From positions 1 to 64,000 of the forward strand of contig AMYZ01000010.1 in the NCBI GenBank assembly GCA_000335715.1: a stretch of DNA of 64,000 nt. The letters are read 5' to 3'. The stretch comes from a beta proteobacterium L13 (lineage in GTDB: Bacteria; Pseudomonadota; Gammaproteobacteria; Burkholderiales; Chromobacteriaceae). Of the stretch, positions 26,840-35,033 are shown piece after piece. Numbering within the stretch: the stretch's first letter is position 1; every line of letters starts with the position of its first letter. The notes beneath the pieces were generated by a model. It did not search any database. It worked only from the letters and a program-made list of their open reading frames with translations, and was not told the origin of the DNA. Made by a program: the position numbers and the translations under genes.

Positions 26840-27727
26840 CTACGCCAGCTGCTGGCGCAGGAAGGTCACGCTACGCCCCCATGCCAGCTCGGCAGCGCCC
26901 TTGTCGTAGCGAGCGGCATTGGTATCGTTGTTGAACGCGTGATTCACGCCAGGGTAAAGCTGCAGGATGTAGCGGCTACCGGCGGCCTTCAGCGCCGCCT
27001 CGAACGCCGGTATGCCGGCATTGATGCGCTCGTCCAGCGCGGCATAGTGCAGCAGTAGCGGCGCCTTGATGCGCGGCACGTCGGCGGCAGCCGGCTGCGC
27101 GCCGTAGTACACCACCCCGGCACCCAGCGCCGGCGCGTGCACGGCCAGCTGCCCTACCTGGCCACCACCCCAGCAGAAGCCCACCGCCCCTACCTTGCCG
27201 TTGCCCTGCCCTTGCAGGTAGGCCAGCGCCGCCAGCGACACCTCGCGCGACACGGCTGCGTCCAGTTTGGCAAACATATCGCGCGCCTTGTCTTCGTCCG
27301 CTGGCGTACCGCCCAGGCTAGACAGATAATCCGGCGCCAGTACCACAAAGCCTTCCAGCGCCAGCCTGCGCGCCACATCGCGGATATGCGGGTTCAGGCC
27401 ACGATTTTCGTGGATGACGACCACTGCCGGCAGCTGGCGCACATCACCGCTGGCGGGCTGTACACGGTAGCCGCTGAGGCTGGCCTCCCCCAGGCGGCCA
27501 AACACGGTGTCGGCCGCCTGCAAACGGCTATCCCCCGCCGCCACCATCTGGGCCTGGGCATAGTTATTTTCCAGCAGCGGCAGGATGGCATAGGCGGCGG
27601 CAGTGCCACCGGCCAGCCGCGTCAGGCGCTGGAAAAAATCACGCCGCGACAAGGGGGCGTGCGTGTATTCGTCGTACAGCTGGATGATGTCCTGGTTTAC
27701 AGCGGGCAAAGTCGGCTTCTGGCTCAT
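26840..27727 (-). CDS. dienelactone hydrolase family protein with Tat signal
   Basis: 295-aa alpha/beta hydrolase. A twin-arginine motif SRRDFF at residues 27-32 followed by a hydrophobic stretch to about 50 predicts export or membrane attachment by Tat. The catalytic triad is Cys185 in GFCWGGG, Asp232 in LDERI and His263 in GVNHAF, the dienelactone hydrolase arrangement. The true substrate is unknown; exported DLH-like proteins are often annotated only as carboxymethylenebutenolidase-like. The start at 27727 follows a GGAG; the longer reading frame upstream has no conserved sequence. Confidence 0.85.
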   Translation of the reverse strand: MSQKPTLPAVNQDIIQLYDEYTHAPLSRRDFFQRLTRLAGGTAAAYAILPLLENNYAQAQMVAAGDSRLQAADTVFGRLGEASLSGYRVQPASGDVRQLPAVVVIHENRGLNPHIRDVARRLALEGFVVLAPDYLSSLGGTPADEDKARDMFAKLDAAVSREVSLAALAYLQGQGNGKVGAVGFCWGGGQVGQLAVHAPALGAGVVYYGAQPAAADVPRIKAPLLLHYAALDERINAGIPAFEAALKAAGSRYILQLYPGVNHAFNNDTNAARYDKGAAELAWGRSVTFLRQQLA

Positions 27728-27845
27728 GCTGGGCTCCATGGCGGGTAGGTACGGGCAAGCGACAAGCCAGCATAGACCATGCCTGCCCGGAAAAAATCCC
27801 GGCTTGCCGCAGCAGGCTACTGCCAGGACCAGCCACCGGGCGATA

Positions 27846-29459
27846 CTAGGCCAGGCGGTACTTGCCCAAGATGCCCAGCAGGCCTTGCCCGTGCTGGTCC
27901 AGCAGGCGGCTGCCACCAGCCAGCTCCCCGGCTGTCTGGTGACTGGCCTCGGCCAGATTGGCGACGCGCTCGATCTCCACGCTAATCAATGCCAGGGCTT
28001 GCGATTGCTCGGACATGGACTGTGTAATCTCCCCCACCTGCAGCTTGACTTGCGCTGCGCTGCCTACAATCTGGCGCACGGCCAAGTTGGCCGCGCCAGC
28101 ACGCGCTACGCCCTGCTCAACCTGCTGCACGGCTGCCTGCATAGCGCGGGTACTACGGTCGGTTTCCTGGCGAATACGGTTGATGGTGTCGGTGATTTGT
28201 GCGGTAGTTTGCGCGGTGCGCTCGGCCAGCTTGCGCACCTCGTCGGCCACCACGGCAAAGCCGCGGCCGGTTTCTCCGGCACGGGCCGCTTCGATGGCGG
28301 CGTTCAGCGCCAGCAAATTGGTCTGGTCGGCAATGTCCTTGATCATGCCTACCGCGTTATTGATTTCCTCGGTACTGCCTTGCAAGCGGTGCAGATCGTT
28401 GGCGGTTTGCTGTACTTGCGCAGCCATATCGTTAATGCAGGTAATGGTTTCTTCGATAACCACACTCCCGCGCTGGGCCTCATCCCCCGCCTGCTGCGCT
28501 ACGCCATCAACCCCTTGGGCATGCTCGGCTACCAGACGGATGCTGGAAGCCACCTCCTCCACCGTGGCCGCCATGCTTGCACTGGCCTGGCTAGTCACAC
28601 TGGCTTTCTCGTACAGGCTTTGCGAGGAGGCGCGCAGCTGGCCGGCGGTACCGCCTATGCTCACCCCTACTTGTTGCATGTCACGCAGGTTATCAGCCAG
28701 CACGTCCAGCAAGCCGTTGAATGAGGTCAGCACCTCCCCCACCTCATCCTTCTGCGCCTGGCTGCTACGCTGGCTCAAATCCAGATTGTCACCGGTGTGC
28801 TTTACCGCCTGTTTCATGCGCAACAGCGGCTGGGTTATGCTTCGGCCCAACACCAGTGCGCAGCTTAGCAAGACAAGTAAACACGCCAGGGCAATGAGTG
28901 CACTCCATGTGACAGCCTGCTCGATCGCAGCAAACAAGCTGCCATTGTGCTGGTTGATCAATGCCAGCTTGGCAGCTTTCAGGTTGTTGGTAAAACGGGT
29001 GAGCTGGTTACCTAGCGGACGCGCTGCTTGCACGATGCGCTGCACTTCGGCGGCATTGCCCAGCTTTTGCTGGGCAAAGGCTTGCAACACGGCTGCTTCG
29101 TAGCGGGCCATATCGTCTTTGGCTGCGGCAACTTGCAGCTGTTCGCTATGCTGGTGGCTCATGCTCTGAAAGCGGTTCAGGCCTACCTGTGCTGCGGCCA
29201 CTTCCTGGCGAAATCCTTGTTCCAGCATGGCCCAGCGCGAACTATCGGGCTCACTTAAAAACATCAAGGCAGCACGACGGGCATCGCCGTAATCTTCTGC
29301 CACATCGGTAATCACATACATTTGCGGCGCATAGACTTCGGCAATCTGCCGAGCATCCTGTCGTATATGCTGCAGCTGCCCTACGGTTACTACCCCCACG
29401 GCCATCACACCCAAGAGTCCAACCAGACCAAACAGAACAAGTTTGTTGCGAATTTTCAT
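27846..29459 (-). CDS. methyl-accepting chemotaxis protein
   Basis: 537-aa transmembrane chemoreceptor. TM1 at about residues 7-29, a periplasmic four-helix-bundle-like sensor (about 30-185), TM2 at about 187-208, a HAMP domain (about 210-262) and a cytoplasmic signalling domain with the invariant tip [19 protein letters not shown]. There is no C-terminal CheR-tethering pentapeptide (it ends GILGKYRLA). Ligand unknown. Upstream lie a Fur-like box and a tandem motif shared with the chemoreceptor gene at 59699-61393. Confidence 0.92.
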   Translation of the reverse strand: MKIRNKLVLFGLVGLLGVMAVGVVTVGQLQHIRQDARQIAEVYAPQMYVITDVAEDYGDARRAALMFLSEPDSSRWAMLEQGFRQEVAAAQVGLNRFQSMSHQHSEQLQVAAAKDDMARYEAAVLQAFAQQKLGNAAEVQRIVQAARPLGNQLTRFTNNLKAAKLALINQHNGSLFAAIEQAVTWSALIALACLLVLLSCALVLGRSITQPLLRMKQAVKHTGDNLDLSQRSSQAQKDEVGEVLTSFNGLLDVLADNLRDMQQVGVSIGGTAGQLRASSQSLYEKASVTSQASASMAATVEEVASSIRLVAEHAQGVDGVAQQAGDEAQRGSVVIEETITCINDMAAQVQQTANDLHRLQGSTEEINNAVGMIKDIADQTNLLALNAAIEAARAGETGRGFAVVADEVRKLAERTAQTTAQITDTINRIRQETDRSTRAMQAAVQQVEQGVARAGAANLAVRQIVGSAAQVKLQVGEITQSMSEQSQALALISVEIERVANLAEASHQTAGELAGGSRLLDQHGQGLLGILGKYRLA

Positions 29460-29544
29460 TGCCAGAATCCCTAGTTACAGCTGCATCAGGGTGCAGAATG
29501 CAAGCAGCTTCGGGAAAGCATCATAGCGGCAAACGCCACTCAAA

Positions 29545-29559
29545 TGAGAATGAATCTCA
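29545..29559. promoter_or_regulatory. Fur-like box upstream of chemoreceptor gene
   Basis: TGAGAATGAATCTCA is a 7-1-7 inverted repeat with one mismatch, similar to the TGAGAAT-N-ATTCTCA form of Fur boxes. It lies about 86 bp upstream of the chemoreceptor start. Iron control of this receptor is inference. Confidence 0.4.
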
Positions 29560-29712
29560 AAATCGCAATAGTCCTGCAATAAAAGTAATGAAATTTACTG
29601 ATAATTTTAATTATTTAAATAAAACTGAAATTAAAAAACAAATGCTGCCAGTTTTTAGTACTTTATTTATGCATATATTTTAGAATTAGCATATTAATTC
29701 ATGGTTATATGC

Positions 29713-29732
29713 AATACCAATACAATACCAAA
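29713..29732. repeat. tandem AATACCA motif, copy 1
   Basis: AATACCAAT and AATACCAAA in direct repeat, 11 bp apart start to start. The 20-bp unit matches the one at 61615-61634 at 18 of 20 positions. Both lie upstream of minus-strand chemoreceptor genes in the same orientation. Confidence 0.6.
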
Positions 29733-29742
29733 ACACCTTGCT

Positions 29743-30195
29743 TTAACGACAGCCCTGCAGCTGCACCCTAGCACCGACCGACACCCCCAAACTGGCAAAG
29801 CCACCTTGTGGCAGCTCTAGCGCCGCCACGCCGGGGCGCGTGCTGGCATGCACGTCCAGCGTGTCTGGCTGCATATCCGCTATCTGGAAAATCACCCCGG
29901 CCTCGTCAATAAAGCCGATCGACAGCGGCTGCCAGGTGTCACGCATCCAGAAGCGCAGCGGCTGGGGCTGCGCAAAGGCAAACCACATGCCGCTACGCAC
30001 ATCGTGCCGCCGCGACAAGCCACGCATCTGCTGCGCACCGGTTTCTGCCAACGGCACCGCGCTCAGGCTGCGGCCATTGTCAAACACCACCTGGCACTGA
30101 CGCATGGCAGGCGCCTCCTCTTGCGCTGCGGCCAACATGGGCCAGCAGGCCAACAGGAAAAGCAGCGTCTTCATGGCATGGTCTACGCGCATCAT
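29743..30195 (-). CDS. DUF192 family exported protein
   Basis: 150-aa small protein with a signal peptide (LLFLLACWPMLAAAQ) and a DUF192 domain, visible as MRGLSRRHDVRSGMWFAF, FWMRDTWQPLSIGFID and the hydrophobic C-terminal strand. The function of the family is not established. The ATG at 30195 overlaps the stop of the upstream aminopeptidase gene by 4 nt (ATGA), which suggests coupling; an internal ATG at 30174 (MKTLLFLL) would give a more typical signal peptide and is the main alternative. Confidence 0.8.
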   Translation of the reverse strand: MMRVDHAMKTLLFLLACWPMLAAAQEEAPAMRQCQVVFDNGRSLSAVPLAETGAQQMRGLSRRHDVRSGMWFAFAQPQPLRFWMRDTWQPLSIGFIDEAGVIFQIADMQPDTLDVHASTRPGVAALELPQGGFASLGVSVGARVQLQGCR

Positions 30196-31238
30196 GGTGC
30201 AGGGCGCGCACCGCTGCTTTCCAGTAGCAAAGGCAACAGGATGCGCAAGCTATCGCGGGCCCGCTGCTCCAGCCGACCGGGCAATAGCTGCGGCAAACGC
30301 TGAAGATTGTCGACGTCGGGGCGGTGCCAGCTACTGCCACCGGGAATATCGGGCAAGGTTGTCTGGGTATAGCCATCCCCCTTGCCCAGCGACCAGTTGG
30401 TGGCTTCTACCGCCAGCACGGGAATACCGGCCTTGTCGAAGCTTTCCTGGTCGGAACAGCAGCCGGTACCCGCAGGGTAATCGGGGTGCAGGCCGGGGTT
30501 GCTGCGCGCATCGATACCTAGCGCTGTGGCCAGGGCCAGGGCGCGGTCGCGGGCGGCACCGGCAGCCGGGTTGGCCGCAAGGGTGCGCTTGCCGGCATTG
30601 AAATACAGCACATCGCCAGTGAGCAGGCTATCCAGATTCACCATCAGCAGGATCTGGCTGCGCTCGGTGGCGGATAACTGCGCCAGATACGCCTGCGAGC
30701 CTTTCAGGCCCAGCTCTTTGGCACCAAAGGCCACAAACTTCAGCGTGTGCTGTACCGGCGCATCGGCCAGCTCGCGTGCCAGCGCCAGCATCACGCCTAC
30801 GCCCGAGGCGTTATCGTCCAGCCCTTGCAGCTGCTCGCCACCAAACACACCCTCGTGCACTTCGTGCAGGGTGGTAGCGGTATCAAAGTGGGCACCTATC
30901 ACGATCACCTTGCCGCTAATGCCCGGCTTGGTTGCCACCACATTGCGCGACTGCAGCAGGCGGCGCTGCCGCACATTATTGGCAAACACATAGCTGTATT
31001 CGGTATCAAACGCCTGGGTTTGCGTTTGATAACCCATACTGGACAGCTGGATATGCAAATACTCGGCAGCGGCAAACTCGCGCTCGGCACCGGCCAGCCG
31101 CCCGGGGAACTGGCTGGCGATATAGCGCATTTCGCGCGCCGCGCGTTCTGCAGCCAAGCCGCTGTCCGCTGCCACACACGGCGGCAAAAACGACAGCACA
31201 CCCAGTACGGCCAGAATCTTGTGCAGGGTCATATTCAT
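30192..31238 (-). CDS. iap: M28 family aminopeptidase, Iap type
   Basis: 348-aa exported zinc aminopeptidase with a Sec signal peptide (about 1-24, CVAADS). Zinc-binding motifs are visible as GAHFDTA and LDDNASGVGVML, then AKELGLKGS, and late His in SSWHRPDVDN. The run DYPAGTGCCSDQ with FDKAGIPVLAVEATNWSLG closely follows E. coli Iap, the alkaline phosphatase isozyme-conversion enzyme that trims N-terminal Arg. In E. coli iap lies beside a CRISPR-Cas locus; no CRISPR array or cas gene is here. It is coupled to the DUF192 gene. Confidence 0.85.
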   Translation of the reverse strand: MNMTLHKILAVLGVLSFLPPCVAADSGLAAERAAREMRYIASQFPGRLAGAEREFAAAEYLHIQLSSMGYQTQTQAFDTEYSYVFANNVRQRRLLQSRNVVATKPGISGKVIVIGAHFDTATTLHEVHEGVFGGEQLQGLDDNASGVGVMLALARELADAPVQHTLKFVAFGAKELGLKGSQAYLAQLSATERSQILLMVNLDSLLTGDVLYFNAGKRTLAANPAAGAARDRALALATALGIDARSNPGLHPDYPAGTGCCSDQESFDKAGIPVLAVEATNWSLGKGDGYTQTTLPDIPGGSSWHRPDVDNLQRLPQLLPGRLEQRARDSLRILLPLLLESSGARPAP

Positions 31239-31317
31239 CCAGAGTAGACATCATGCCGCGATGATAGCCGGTGTTCTCTGGCATACCAACACGGTTGCAT
31301 CACCGCAGCGGGCACAG

Positions 31318-31348
31318 AAAAAGCCGCCGCCCCGGACAGACGGCGGCT
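31318..31348 (-). terminator. terminator for TMEM175-like gene
   Basis: Arms AGCCGCCG (31322-31329) and CGGCGGCT (31341-31348). On the minus strand the stem is followed by a run of five T. It lies 44 bp after the stop codon of the 31392-31970 gene. Confidence 0.75.
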
Positions 31349-31391
31349 GGCACTGATACCAGACACAGGCCGCGCGCCAGCACCGCAGCGC

Positions 31392-31970
31392 CTAGCCAGC
31401 CTGTAGCAGGCGCTCGATACGGCGGTCCGGCACCAGCCACATCAACGCCACGGCGGCGTAAATGCCCCAGGCCAGCGCCGGCAGCTGCATGGCCACCACA
31501 ATGCCCAGCACGTACAACACCAGCGACAGCTTGCCTTTGAGATCACGCCCCAGCGCCTGCGCCAGCAAGGCGTTTTCCGGCGAGCGTTGCAGCGCGCACT
31601 GCAATAGCCAGTAGGCCAGCGCCGACATCAGCAATACCAAGCCGTACAGCGCGGTGGGCAACGGGGCAAAGTGGTTCTCGCCCATCCAGCCACTGGCGAA
31701 CGGTACCAGCGACAGCCAGAACAGCAGGTGCAGGTTGGCCCATAGCACCACGCCGCTGACATGGCGCGACGCGTGCAGCATGTGGTGGTGGTTATTCCAG
31801 TAGATACCGACATACACAAAGCTGAGGATATAGCTGACAAAAACCGGCCACAGTTTTTGCAACACCGGCCAGTCGGCCCCGTGCGGCACTTTCAGCTCCA
31901 GCACCATGATGGTGATGATGATCGCCAACACCCCGTCGCTAAACGCTTCCAGCCTGCCTTTTCCCATCAT
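31392..31970 (-). CDS. TMEM175 (DUF1211) family potassium channel-like protein
   Basis: 192-aa membrane protein with about five or six helices. The family signature FSDGVLAIIITIMVLEL follows directly after the start (residues about 10-26), and the His-rich IYWNNHHHMLH segment is also typical. Bacterial homologues form leak-type potassium channels. A single copy of the repeat is present, as in other bacteria. Stand-alone gene. Confidence 0.85.
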   Translation of the reverse strand: MMGKGRLEAFSDGVLAIIITIMVLELKVPHGADWPVLQKLWPVFVSYILSFVYVGIYWNNHHHMLHASRHVSGVVLWANLHLLFWLSLVPFASGWMGENHFAPLPTALYGLVLLMSALAYWLLQCALQRSPENALLAQALGRDLKGKLSLVLYVLGIVVAMQLPALAWGIYAAVALMWLVPDRRIERLLQAG

Positions 31971-32145
31971 GATGCTGCCCTTTTTACCGTAGTTGAGCGC
32001 ACAGTATAGAAGTTTGCCAAAACCGGTTTAACGAAAGCAAACGACAATAATCAATATAAAAATAATGCAATATTCATATTAATATCGATAAGCTGGCCAA
32101 CAATACAAGCATCCCCACCCGCAGCACTACGACAGGAAGCCAGAC

Positions 32146-33210
32146 ATGCGTCAAACCGCCACACACATCGTCCAGCTGGAGCAGTACAAAGTCGCCGCCG
32201 GGGAAAGCTCGCTCTCGGGGCTATCATCCGGCGCCTTCATGACAGTGCAGCTGCACCTGGCGCATTCGGCCAGCTTTGCGGGTGCCGGCGTCGTAGCCGG
32301 TGGCCCCTACCGTGGCGTAGAAACGTTTCGTGGCGCCGCCTGGCTGGCCGAGGACGCCTACGAGCTGAACGCGCTGCAGCTGTGCATGGCACCGCTAACG
32401 CCCGAGCTGGCACCGCCTGCACCGCGCTCGGTACAGCTGGCACGCGAGGCCGAGCGCGACGCACTGATCGACCCGCTGGCCAACCTGGCGCGCCAACGCG
32501 TGTACGTGTTTACCGGCAGCGCCGACAGTGTGGTGAACAGCGCGGTGGTGGCACAAACCCGCGACATGTACCGCTTACTGGGCGTGCCCGATAGCCAGAT
32601 TGCCTACCACGACCAGCTGCCGGCCGGCCACTCGCTGATTACCGACAACCCGGAAGACTCGCCGCTGGGCAGCAACCAGCCGCCTTACCTCAACAATGGC
32701 GGCTTCATGCAGTCGCACCACATGCTGCAGCATATCTACCCCGGCCTGGCCGCCCCTGTGACGCAGGCCAGCGGCCAACTGCTGCGCTTTGACCAGCGCG
32801 AATTCTTCGGCAACGACCCGCACGCCAGCATGGCGGATTTTGGCTACGTGTACGTACCACAAGCGGTAATGGAAGGCGCCCCGGCGCGGGTACACATCGC
32901 CCTGCATGGCTGCAAGCAAGGCTACAGCTACGTCAGCTACACCCTGGGCCAGGCCGACACCGCCACCCAGCCGCCATACGGCAACCGCTACATCACCACC
33001 ACCGGCTACAACACGATAGCCGACAGCAACAACCTGATCGTGCTGTACCCGCAAGCCGCCGGCAGCGACAACACCCTGGCGCAAAACCCGGACGGCTGCT
33101 GGGACTGGTGGGGCTACACCAGCCGCAGTGCCGACTACCCCGACTATTACTCGCGCCAGGCACTGCAGATTCGCGCCATCCACGCCATGCTGCAGCGCCT
33201 GGGCGGCTGA
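32146..33210 (+). CDS. PHB depolymerase family esterase (no signal peptide)
   Basis: 354-aa protein with an extracellular-type PHB depolymerase fold but no signal peptide. The lipase box GLSSG has Ser27; the oxyanion-type IALHGCKQGYSYV and the Trp-rich CWDWWGY near the C terminus are family features. This combination recalls the intracellular PhaZd-type depolymerases of Ralstonia, which mobilise stored PHB. A phasin-like gene follows 39 bp downstream, supporting an intracellular granule role. Substrate assignment is by family and context. Confidence 0.8.
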   Translation: MRQTATHIVQLEQYKVAAGESSLSGLSSGAFMTVQLHLAHSASFAGAGVVAGGPYRGVETFRGAAWLAEDAYELNALQLCMAPLTPELAPPAPRSVQLAREAERDALIDPLANLARQRVYVFTGSADSVVNSAVVAQTRDMYRLLGVPDSQIAYHDQLPAGHSLITDNPEDSPLGSNQPPYLNNGGFMQSHHMLQHIYPGLAAPVTQASGQLLRFDQREFFGNDPHASMADFGYVYVPQAVMEGAPARVHIALHGCKQGYSYVSYTLGQADTATQPPYGNRYITTTGYNTIADSNNLIVLYPQAAGSDNTLAQNPDGCWDWWGYTSRSADYPDYYSRQALQIRAIHAMLQRLGG

Positions 33211-33249
33211 GCCGCCTATACCACCGCCCGACACCACAAAGGATCAGAC

Positions 33250-33702
33250 ATGACCCACGCCGACCCCGCCCTGCCACAAGCCGCGCAGTTACCAGCCTCC
33301 CCCCAGCGCCCGCGCCACGGCCAACTGCTGGGCAACCTCGCCAGCCGCCACCAGCACAACCTTGGCGCCAGCCTGGCCATGCTGCCTGCACTGGCACATA
33401 CCGATACCTGGCTAAGCCTGGCACAGCTGCAAGCCGCCAGCCTGCAAAAGCTGGTTGCCCAGCAGGATAGCTGGCTGGCACAGTGGCAGGGCTGGCTGCA
33501 CACCGCTGGGCAGCTAGGCCAGGCCAACACCGTATCCAAGCTGCTGGAGCAGGAAATGAACCTGGCGCTGCGTGCGGTGCAGATCGTCGGCCAGCAAGCT
33601 GTCGACCTGGCCAGCCTGCAGGAAAACCTGGAGATCAACTACGGTTACTGGGCCAGCCTGCACGCACCGGTAGCGGCTACTGCACAGCGCAGCGCGGTGT
33701 AG
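33250..33702 (+). CDS. phasin-like protein
   Basis: 150-aa, Gln/Ala/Leu-rich, largely helical protein without a signal peptide. Its amphipathic helices (about residues 50-130), size and position behind a PHB depolymerase fit a phasin coating PHB granules. Similarity to named phasins is weak by eye, so the call rests partly on context. AAAGGA precedes the ATG. A DUS-pair hairpin follows directly. Confidence 0.6.
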   Translation: MTHADPALPQAAQLPASPQRPRHGQLLGNLASRHQHNLGASLAMLPALAHTDTWLSLAQLQAASLQKLVAQQDSWLAQWQGWLHTAGQLGQANTVSKLLEQEMNLALRAVQIVGQQAVDLASLQENLEINYGYWASLHAPVAATAQRSAV

Positions 33703-33709
33703 CCACCGC

Positions 33710-33745
33710 AAGGTTGGCCGCGTGCCAGCGCGTGCGGCCAACCTT
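33710..33745. repeat. inverted pair of DUS-like words, hairpin
   Basis: Perfect 12-bp arms AAGGTTGGCCGC (33710-33721) and GCGGCCAACCTT (33734-33745) with a 12-nt loop, immediately after the phasin-like gene. No long T run follows, so termination may be weak; a stronger terminator lies at 34003-34032. Confidence 0.75.
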
Positions 33746-33804
33746 ATGCACCGAGAAGCACCGCAAGTTACCAAGTACATGCCGATGGGCTTCCGAGTGC
33801 TCAA

Positions 33805-33966
33805 TTGATCGTATTGAAAGCCCTGTCAGCACTGACATTTGCCTATTTGCTCAAAGGGCAATGGCCCGGCGGACTAACACTGGCCGGCATCGGCTTGCTG
33901 CTGGCGGGGGCCATGGGCCATGTTCATATACCCGGAAAGCCGGCACCAGCAAGGGCATGGCAATAA
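33805..33966 (+). CDS. possible small membrane protein or gene remnant
   Basis: An open frame of 53 aa from a TTG at 33805 to a TAA at 33964-33966 gives one or two hydrophobic segments (KALSALTFAYLL and LTLAGIGLLLAGAMG). The frame stays open upstream through the DUS hairpin with no ATG, and no ribosome-binding site is seen. It could be a small membrane protein or the decayed 3' end of a gene. A conventional terminator 37 bp downstream shows that transcripts probably end here. Confidence 0.3.
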   Translation: MIVLKALSALTFAYLLKGQWPGGLTLAGIGLLLAGAMGHVHIPGKPAPARAWQ

Positions 33967-34002
33967 ACGCCGGCCCACACCAAACGCGCACCCATAAAAA
34001 TC

Positions 34003-34032
34003 ATGCACTTGCAGATTAAGTGCATTTTTTTT
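34003..34032 (+). terminator. rho-independent terminator before tRNA cluster
   Basis: Arms ATGCACTT (34003-34010) and AAGTGCAT (34018-34025) with a 7-nt loop and a run of eight T. It isolates the tRNA operon from upstream transcription. Confidence 0.85.
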
Positions 34033-34054
34033 GAAAAAACTTGCAGCAAAACGC

Positions 34055-34083
34055 TTGACGGCCACAAGGGCGCAAGTTAAAGT
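34055..34083 (+). promoter_or_regulatory. tRNA operon promoter (sigma70)
   Basis: TTGACG (34055-34060), 17-bp spacer, TAAAGT (34078-34083), ending 47 bp before the first tRNA. The leader holds a hairpin with arms CTCTTCG and CGAAGAG. The -35 is the same hexamer as in the rrn promoter. Confidence 0.8.
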
Positions 34084-34130
34084 GCGCACCTCTTCGCAAC
34101 GCAGCGATGCGAAACGAAGAGCTGGTGTCA

Positions 34131-34206
<76 letters not shown>

Positions 34207-34219
34207 GGAAACACACTAG

Positions 34220-34295
34220 GTCCCCATCGTCTAGAGGCCTAGGACATCGCCCTTTCACGGCGGTAACCGGGGTTCGAATCCCCGTGGGGACGCCA
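34220..34295 (+). tRNA. tRNA-Glu(TTC)
   Basis: 76 nt with encoded CCA. Acceptor GTCCCCA pairs with TGGGGAC; the anticodon loop CTTTCAC gives TTC; T arm GGGGTTCGAATCCCC. Confidence 0.96.
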
Positions 34296-34303
34296 CATTG
34301 CGT

Positions 34304-34379
<76 letters not shown>

Positions 34380-34386
34380 CCAATTA

Positions 34387-34414
34387 AAAAAACCGGTCAT
34401 CTGACCGGTTTTTT
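34387..34414. terminator. bidirectional terminator after tRNA cluster
   Basis: Perfect 13-bp arms AAAAAACCGGTCA (34387-34399) and TGACCGGTTTTTT (34402-34414). T runs on both strands let it serve the tRNA operon and the convergent gene at 34468. Confidence 0.92.
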
Positions 34415-34467
34415 GTTTTTCTGCCACGCAAACCTGCAACAACACCCCACCCTCCGCGCGACAACGA

Positions 34468-34989
34468 CTAAACAGTAAACAAGGCCTCGTACTGCACCCA
34501 CTGCACACTCTGCGCGTGCCAGTCTGCCGGCTCGGCACTGTGCTGCAACACCCGCAACAAAAAGTGCACCGTACCGAACATGGCATGAATGCGGCCACGT
34601 GCCGCTTCACAGGCTTCGGGCATGCTCAACCACAGCCGCCGCCACAGATGGCACAGCCGCGCCACCACGTCGCTTATTTGCACCAGTTCGTTGAACAAAC
34701 CATGCGAAGGTTGGCCGCCAGCCATCAGCGCACGCTCGCGCATGTCCACCAGACGCTCCTCCAACAGGGTCAGCAGCTGGGCCAACGCATGCGCCAGCTG
34801 CGCCGGGGTGGCGTCGTCACCCGCCTGGCCATCGGGGTCCAGCTGCAAGGCGTGCTGGCTGAGCAGGCTGGCGCTAAAAGTCGTAACCGCAGCAGGATCA
34901 TGCGCATGCCGGTGGTCATGATCGTGCAGATGCTGCGGCGTGTGCTGGCTGATGGCCTCGGCGCTGCCCACTGGTGCAATCTTGATCAT
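34468..34989 (-). CDS. unknown protein with His-rich N-terminus
   Basis: 173-aa protein that I do not recognise. Residues about 16-31 form a His/Asp-rich stretch (HTPQHLHDHDHRHAHD) that could bind metal. The rest is predicted to be helical and Leu-rich, with no signal peptide or membrane segment. Four well-spaced Trp residues lie in the C-terminal third. It is on the same strand as ribA, 44 bp downstream of it, so the two may be co-transcribed. No function is proposed. Confidence 0.65.
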   Translation of the reverse strand: MIKIAPVGSAEAISQHTPQHLHDHDHRHAHDPAAVTTFSASLLSQHALQLDPDGQAGDDATPAQLAHALAQLLTLLEERLVDMRERALMAGGQPSHGLFNELVQISDVVARLCHLWRRLWLSMPEACEAARGRIHAMFGTVHFLLRVLQHSAEPADWHAQSVQWVQYEALFTV

Positions 34990-35033
34990 GCCACCCTCCT
35001 GTTTCAGGTTTTATCGCCGCCCGGGCGGCAAAC

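Larger units (their letters stand above)
29460..29742. other. AT-rich intergenic region upstream of chemoreceptor
   Basis: 283 bp with no convincing gene, clearly more AT-rich than its surroundings. It contains the Fur-like box at 29545-29559 and the tandem AATACCA motif at 29713-29732, and presumably the chemoreceptor promoter, which I could not place with confidence. Confidence 0.6.

Noticed and set aside
29581-29742. AT-rich stretch as a sign of a prophage or insertion sequence
   Set aside because: No terminal repeats, integrase or transposase sequence is present; AT-richness fits a promoter region.
30192-31238. CRISPR-Cas locus suspected because iap neighbours CRISPR in E. coli
   Set aside because: No regularly spaced repeats and no cas genes are found within the window; the neighbours are a DUF192 gene and a TMEM175-like gene.
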